NCBI RefSeq assembly: GCF_015476545.1
Contig: NZ_JADMKV010000046.1
Coordinates: forward strand, 1-37,925
Length of the DNA stretch: 37,925 bases
Source of the DNA: Methylobacter sp. BlB1
GTDB taxonomy: Bacteria; Pseudomonadota; Gammaproteobacteria; Methylococcales; Methylomonadaceae
Reading direction: 5' to 3'
Below, piece by piece: positions 35,672 to 37,925 of the stretch. The translations under genes were made by a program, and so were the position numbers. The notes under the pieces are model-generated. The model saw only the letters and a list, made by a program, of their open reading frames with translations. It was not told the DNA's origin and ran no database searches. The stretch's first letter is position 1. The number at the start of each line of letters is the position of its first letter.

Positions 35672-35824
35672 TTAATTCCTCTCGCGGTGTTCGACCACCT
35701 CGTTGGTGCGTTTCAATGCGCTGACCTTCGACACGCCGGCGACTTCGCGGCCATCCCATTTCACCCGGAACTTGAAGTTCTTGTAGGGATCGAAGCGGTT
35801 CGGGTTGACGGTGAATTGCGGCAT
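35672..35824 (-). pseudogene. Truncated phage tail-tube (gp19-like) gene
   Basis: The 50-residue open frame MPQFTVNPNRFDPYKNFKFR...KVSALKRTNEVVEHR matches the N-terminus of the T4 gp19-like phage tail or contractile injection tube family, normally about 150-170 residues. The match stops after VVEHRE and a stop follows in the joined sequence AATTAAAGGGGCC, three bases before the target duplication of the insertion sequence. The rest of the gene is not found in the window. The break therefore seems older than, and separate from, the IS insertion. Confidence 0.7.
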
Positions 35825-35914
35825 GAGTTGCCCCCTTTCGCCTTTGGCAGGCAAAAAGGCGGCAGCGGAGGCCAGGAGTCAATTGGACAGCGCTACCGAG
35901 CGGGAGCAGCCGCA

Positions 35915-35936
35915 CCTGCATGCCTGGGCATGCAGG
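35915..35936 (-). other. 22-base palindrome after the secreted-protein gene
   Basis: CCTGCATGCC and GGCATGCAGG flank TG, giving a strong hairpin 37 bases downstream of the stop of the minus-strand gene at 35973. There is no T-run, so it is a transcript-end structure at best. Confidence 0.35.
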
Positions 35937-35972
35937 AACGCCTGCTCATTCACTCCGCGTCGGCAACCGCGT

Positions 35973-36533
35973 CTAGAACAGCGTGACGTACGCCACGGTG
36001 ACTGGGCCGGTGGTGCCGGCCGGCCGGCGCATGTTGACCTGTATGTAATAGAAGAACCGGCGGTGATCGAAGGTCAGCGTCCCGGTGGTCGGGAGAACAT
36101 TCTTTTGGTGGTCCCTGTACCCCTGCGGAGAGATGACTGGAGGGACGAAAGCATTGCTATCTGCCTCGGCAATCGTCGAGGGAGCGGAGTCCACGCCCTC
36201 ACTAATCCCATTGAAAACATATCTCTTTTGCCTCAGCGCGGTCACGACTTGCGAACCCGCACCGGGGACCCCGTCATCCTTGTACCTGACCGTCATCTTG
36301 GTGATTCGGCTGAGCGTGTTAGGGATGGCGCAGGTCAGGATGATCTCGCCGAACCCCCCGTCGCGGAACGACGCTTCGCCGCCCGAATTGAACAGGACCG
36401 ACTGGGCGGACGTCTGGCCCGTCGGAACGCAGGCCGCCATGTTCACGCCATAGAAATTGTCGAGTCCGGCCGCCGACAAAGTGGTCGGCAGGGCAAGCAC
36501 AGCCGTGAGTGCGAATATGGTCTTGAGGCGCAT
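35973..36533 (-). CDS. Small secreted protein of unknown function
   Basis: The 186-residue product begins MRLKTIFALTAVLALPTTLSAAG, a clear signal peptide with cleavage near SAAG. The mature part contains two cysteines (VNMAACVP and LTCAIPN), is rich in beta-strand-like segments and ends RRPAGTTGPVTVAYVTLF. I recognise no family. The start at 36533 is preferred to a longer frame from 36752 because a GGGAG ribosome site lies about 9 bases upstream and the signal peptide begins there. Its neighbours are phage and integron debris, so it may be a cargo gene. Confidence 0.65.
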   Translation of the reverse strand: MRLKTIFALTAVLALPTTLSAAGLDNFYGVNMAACVPTGQTSAQSVLFNSGGEASFRDGGFGEIILTCAIPNTLSRITKMTVRYKDDGVPGAGSQVVTALRQKRYVFNGISEGVDSAPSTIAEADSNAFVPPVISPQGYRDHQKNVLPTTGTLTFDHRRFFYYIQVNMRRPAGTTGPVTVAYVTLF

Positions 36534-37037
36534 CGCGCATACTCCCTTTTGCTGAGGGGATGAGCGATGCGTGGAGTTCTGCCACGCGCGGCCGCAAAAT
36601 AGCGGTCGCGGCGACGACATGCTTTTGAACTCGGGACCCGTGTAGGTTTTGCTCGGGTCTGTTTTCGGAAAACATTCCGGCCACAACTCACCCCCGACTC
36701 TCCGAAGTAGAAAACATACACTGACGAGCGTAGTACAGATGGTAGACTTCATTGTGTAACCCCTCTTTCAGTAATTAGGTTGTTGCATTTAGCTGCTTTT
36801 CATTGCCGCAACCTATCAGCAATGCCGCCTAACAAGGGATTAAGTAGTTAACCGTATTTCTACCGACAAATGCGTTTCTACACAATAATTCTTGATTAGC
36901 ATACGATTTTCCCCTCCGTATACCATCGATGATAGGTAGTAATGACCAATAATGCTAAGTTTAGATGTTAGGAAAAGAATATAAACAAAATAGAGCTACG
37001 TCTGTACGCTGACGCACACAAACTGATTTTTAGTTCT
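36534..37037. other. Region between the secreted protein and the integrase remnant
   Basis: No gene is seen. The sequence becomes AT-rich from about 36750. The upstream continuation of the integrase frame has a stop at 36969 and no homology to an integrase N-terminus. Confidence 0.4.
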
Positions 37038-37607
37038 GTGTCCTTTGTCCGCTTGTTCGAGTGCCTGAAACTACGAGTACAGGATTTGAATTTCGACATG
37101 CAGGTGTTGACCGTACACGATGGCAAAGGTCTGAAAGACCGTACTCTGCCGATGCCGTCAACTTTGACTGCCGAACTTGCCGCACAAGTTGAGCAAGTGG
37201 CGATCTTGCATGAGGAGGATTTGGCGGCGAAGACTGCCGGGGTGTTTTTACCCAGTGCGCTGGATGTCAAATATAAAAATGCGGCCAAGGAATTTGCGTG
37301 GCAATGGTTATTCCCCGCCAAATCGCTGACTTTGGTGCCCGGCAGTGAAGACTACCGGCGTTGGCATTTGCACGAAATTCACGTACAACGCGCGATTAAA
37401 TTAGCCGTGCGCAAAAGCCGCCTCACCAAACGCGCGTCGGCGCATACGTTTCGCCACAGCTTCGCCAGTCATCTTTTACAGGCCAACGTCGATATTCGCA
37501 CCATTCAGGAATTGCTTGGCCACAGCGATTTGAAAACGACGATGATCTACACCCACACGGTGCCCAGTGTGACGATTAAAGAGGCTAAAAGCCCATTGGA
37601 TTTTTAA
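37038..37607 (+). pseudogene. 5'-truncated integron integrase (IntI-like)
   Basis: The 189-residue open frame is the C-terminal part of an integron-type tyrosine recombinase. It has the first Arg in [10 protein letters not shown], the IntI-specific insertion (about 70-118; [27 protein letters not shown]), [22 protein letters not shown] and the catalytic tyrosine in MIYTH. The N-terminal DNA-binding part (roughly 150-190 residues in the family) is absent, and the frame upstream has no homology and no good start. It is therefore probably inactive. Such an enzyme would act on attI and attC sites; an attC-like site lies at 34217-34286. Confidence 0.85.
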
Positions 37608-37859
37608 CCCAACCCAAAATCATTGGCGGCAATGAGCCAGCTAGCTGTCCATCGTTAAAAATTGGTGACTTTCTCTTCATGGCCGCTTGGTTGAGGTCGC
37701 CAGTGACCGCTTTGTAGCCCTCCAGTTCGCAAAATCTGGATTTGGCTGAATGGCCGGTTTGGAGAAACGCAACCGACGGGAAAGGGTCGCATCCAGCCAA
37801 TCAATGTCAGATTCAATTGAAACTAATCGTTGAAGCCATTATCCGGCCTAATCCACATT
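37608..37859. other. Non-coding region before the right terminal repeats
   Basis: A 71-codon open frame on the minus strand (37585-37800) overlaps the integrase end and has no recognisable domain. I see no gene here. Confidence 0.35.
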
Positions 37860-37865
37860 ATCAAT

Positions 37866-37925
37866 GTTAACTGTTAACACCAAGGGACTTTGTCGTACTT
37901 TAACTACCAAGCGATTTTGTCGTAA
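37866..37925. repeat. Right terminal repeat region
   Basis: Two imperfect units of about 27 bp, ACCAAGGGACTTTGTCGTA (37880-37898) and ACCAAGCGATTTTGTCGTA (37906-37924), lie in tandem. The first is the reverse complement of the motif at 4-21, with one difference in 18 bases. GTTAACTGTTAAC precedes them. The layout matches transposon ends with tandem transposase sites; the element type is unknown. Confidence 0.6.

Noticed and set aside
36827-36973. GCCTAAC ... GTTAGGA as a second attC site
   Set aside because: The outer 7 bases are inverted (CCTAACA/TGTTAGG), but the last base of the R' box is wrong, the inner arms do not pair, and it is unlike the better candidate at 34217-34286.
37585-37800. 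71-codon minus-strand frame beyond the integrase remnant
   Set aside because: It overlaps the integrase end, has no domain and no start signal.

Overview
The window reads as chromosomal DNA of a gammaproteobacterium. Gene style, REP-like palindromes and the gene mix make a type I methanotroph (Methylococcales) my best guess, but no diagnostic gene such as pmo, mxa or 16S rRNA is present, so this is inference. No tRNA, rRNA or CRISPR array was seen. Both window ends carry the same inverted motif (ACGACAAAGTCCCTYGGT), so the window may be a contig that stops at copies of a mobile-element end.

Layout. 1-700: terminal repeats and a small secreted PepSY-like protein. 750-9005: a complete potassium-uptake operon (small membrane ORF, kdpF, A, B, C, D, E) behind a good candidate KdpE box. 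9061-11992: on the minus strand a class II glutamine amidotransferase and a degenerate EAL protein; upstream of them a terminated non-coding transcript with a CUCCUCCUC loop; on the plus strand a CysB-type LysR regulator. 12034-18433: a four-gene Wadjet-like (JetABCD / MksBEFG) plasmid-defence operon, transcribed SMC-ATPase, JetB, JetA, short Toprim JetD. 18865-23229: single genes: Rof, aldo/keto reductase, fructose-6-phosphate aldolase-like transaldolase, RlpA-like protein behind a PmrA/QseB-like box, and a NemA-type ene-reductase.

23961-33722 is the centrepiece: an all-plus-strand Ter stress island. It has a TerC-family (DUF475) membrane protein, two TerD paralogues, TerZ, then five tightly coupled enzyme genes (ATP-grasp, phosphoribosyltransferase with TRSP domain, HAD phosphatase, phosphoribosyltransferase with PELOTA domain, CitE-like C-C lyase), then TerA and TerB. 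Comparative genomics by others has proposed that this enzyme set makes a nucleoside-like metabolite; to my knowledge its chemistry is unproven. The calcium-binding TerD-type proteins, TerB and the membrane protein would form the sensing and membrane side, and the enzyme block would make a signal or protective compound.

33723-37925 is mobile-element debris: an attC-like site, an intact IS4-family element with an 11-bp target duplication, a truncated phage tail-tube gene, a small secreted protein, and a 5'-truncated integron integrase.
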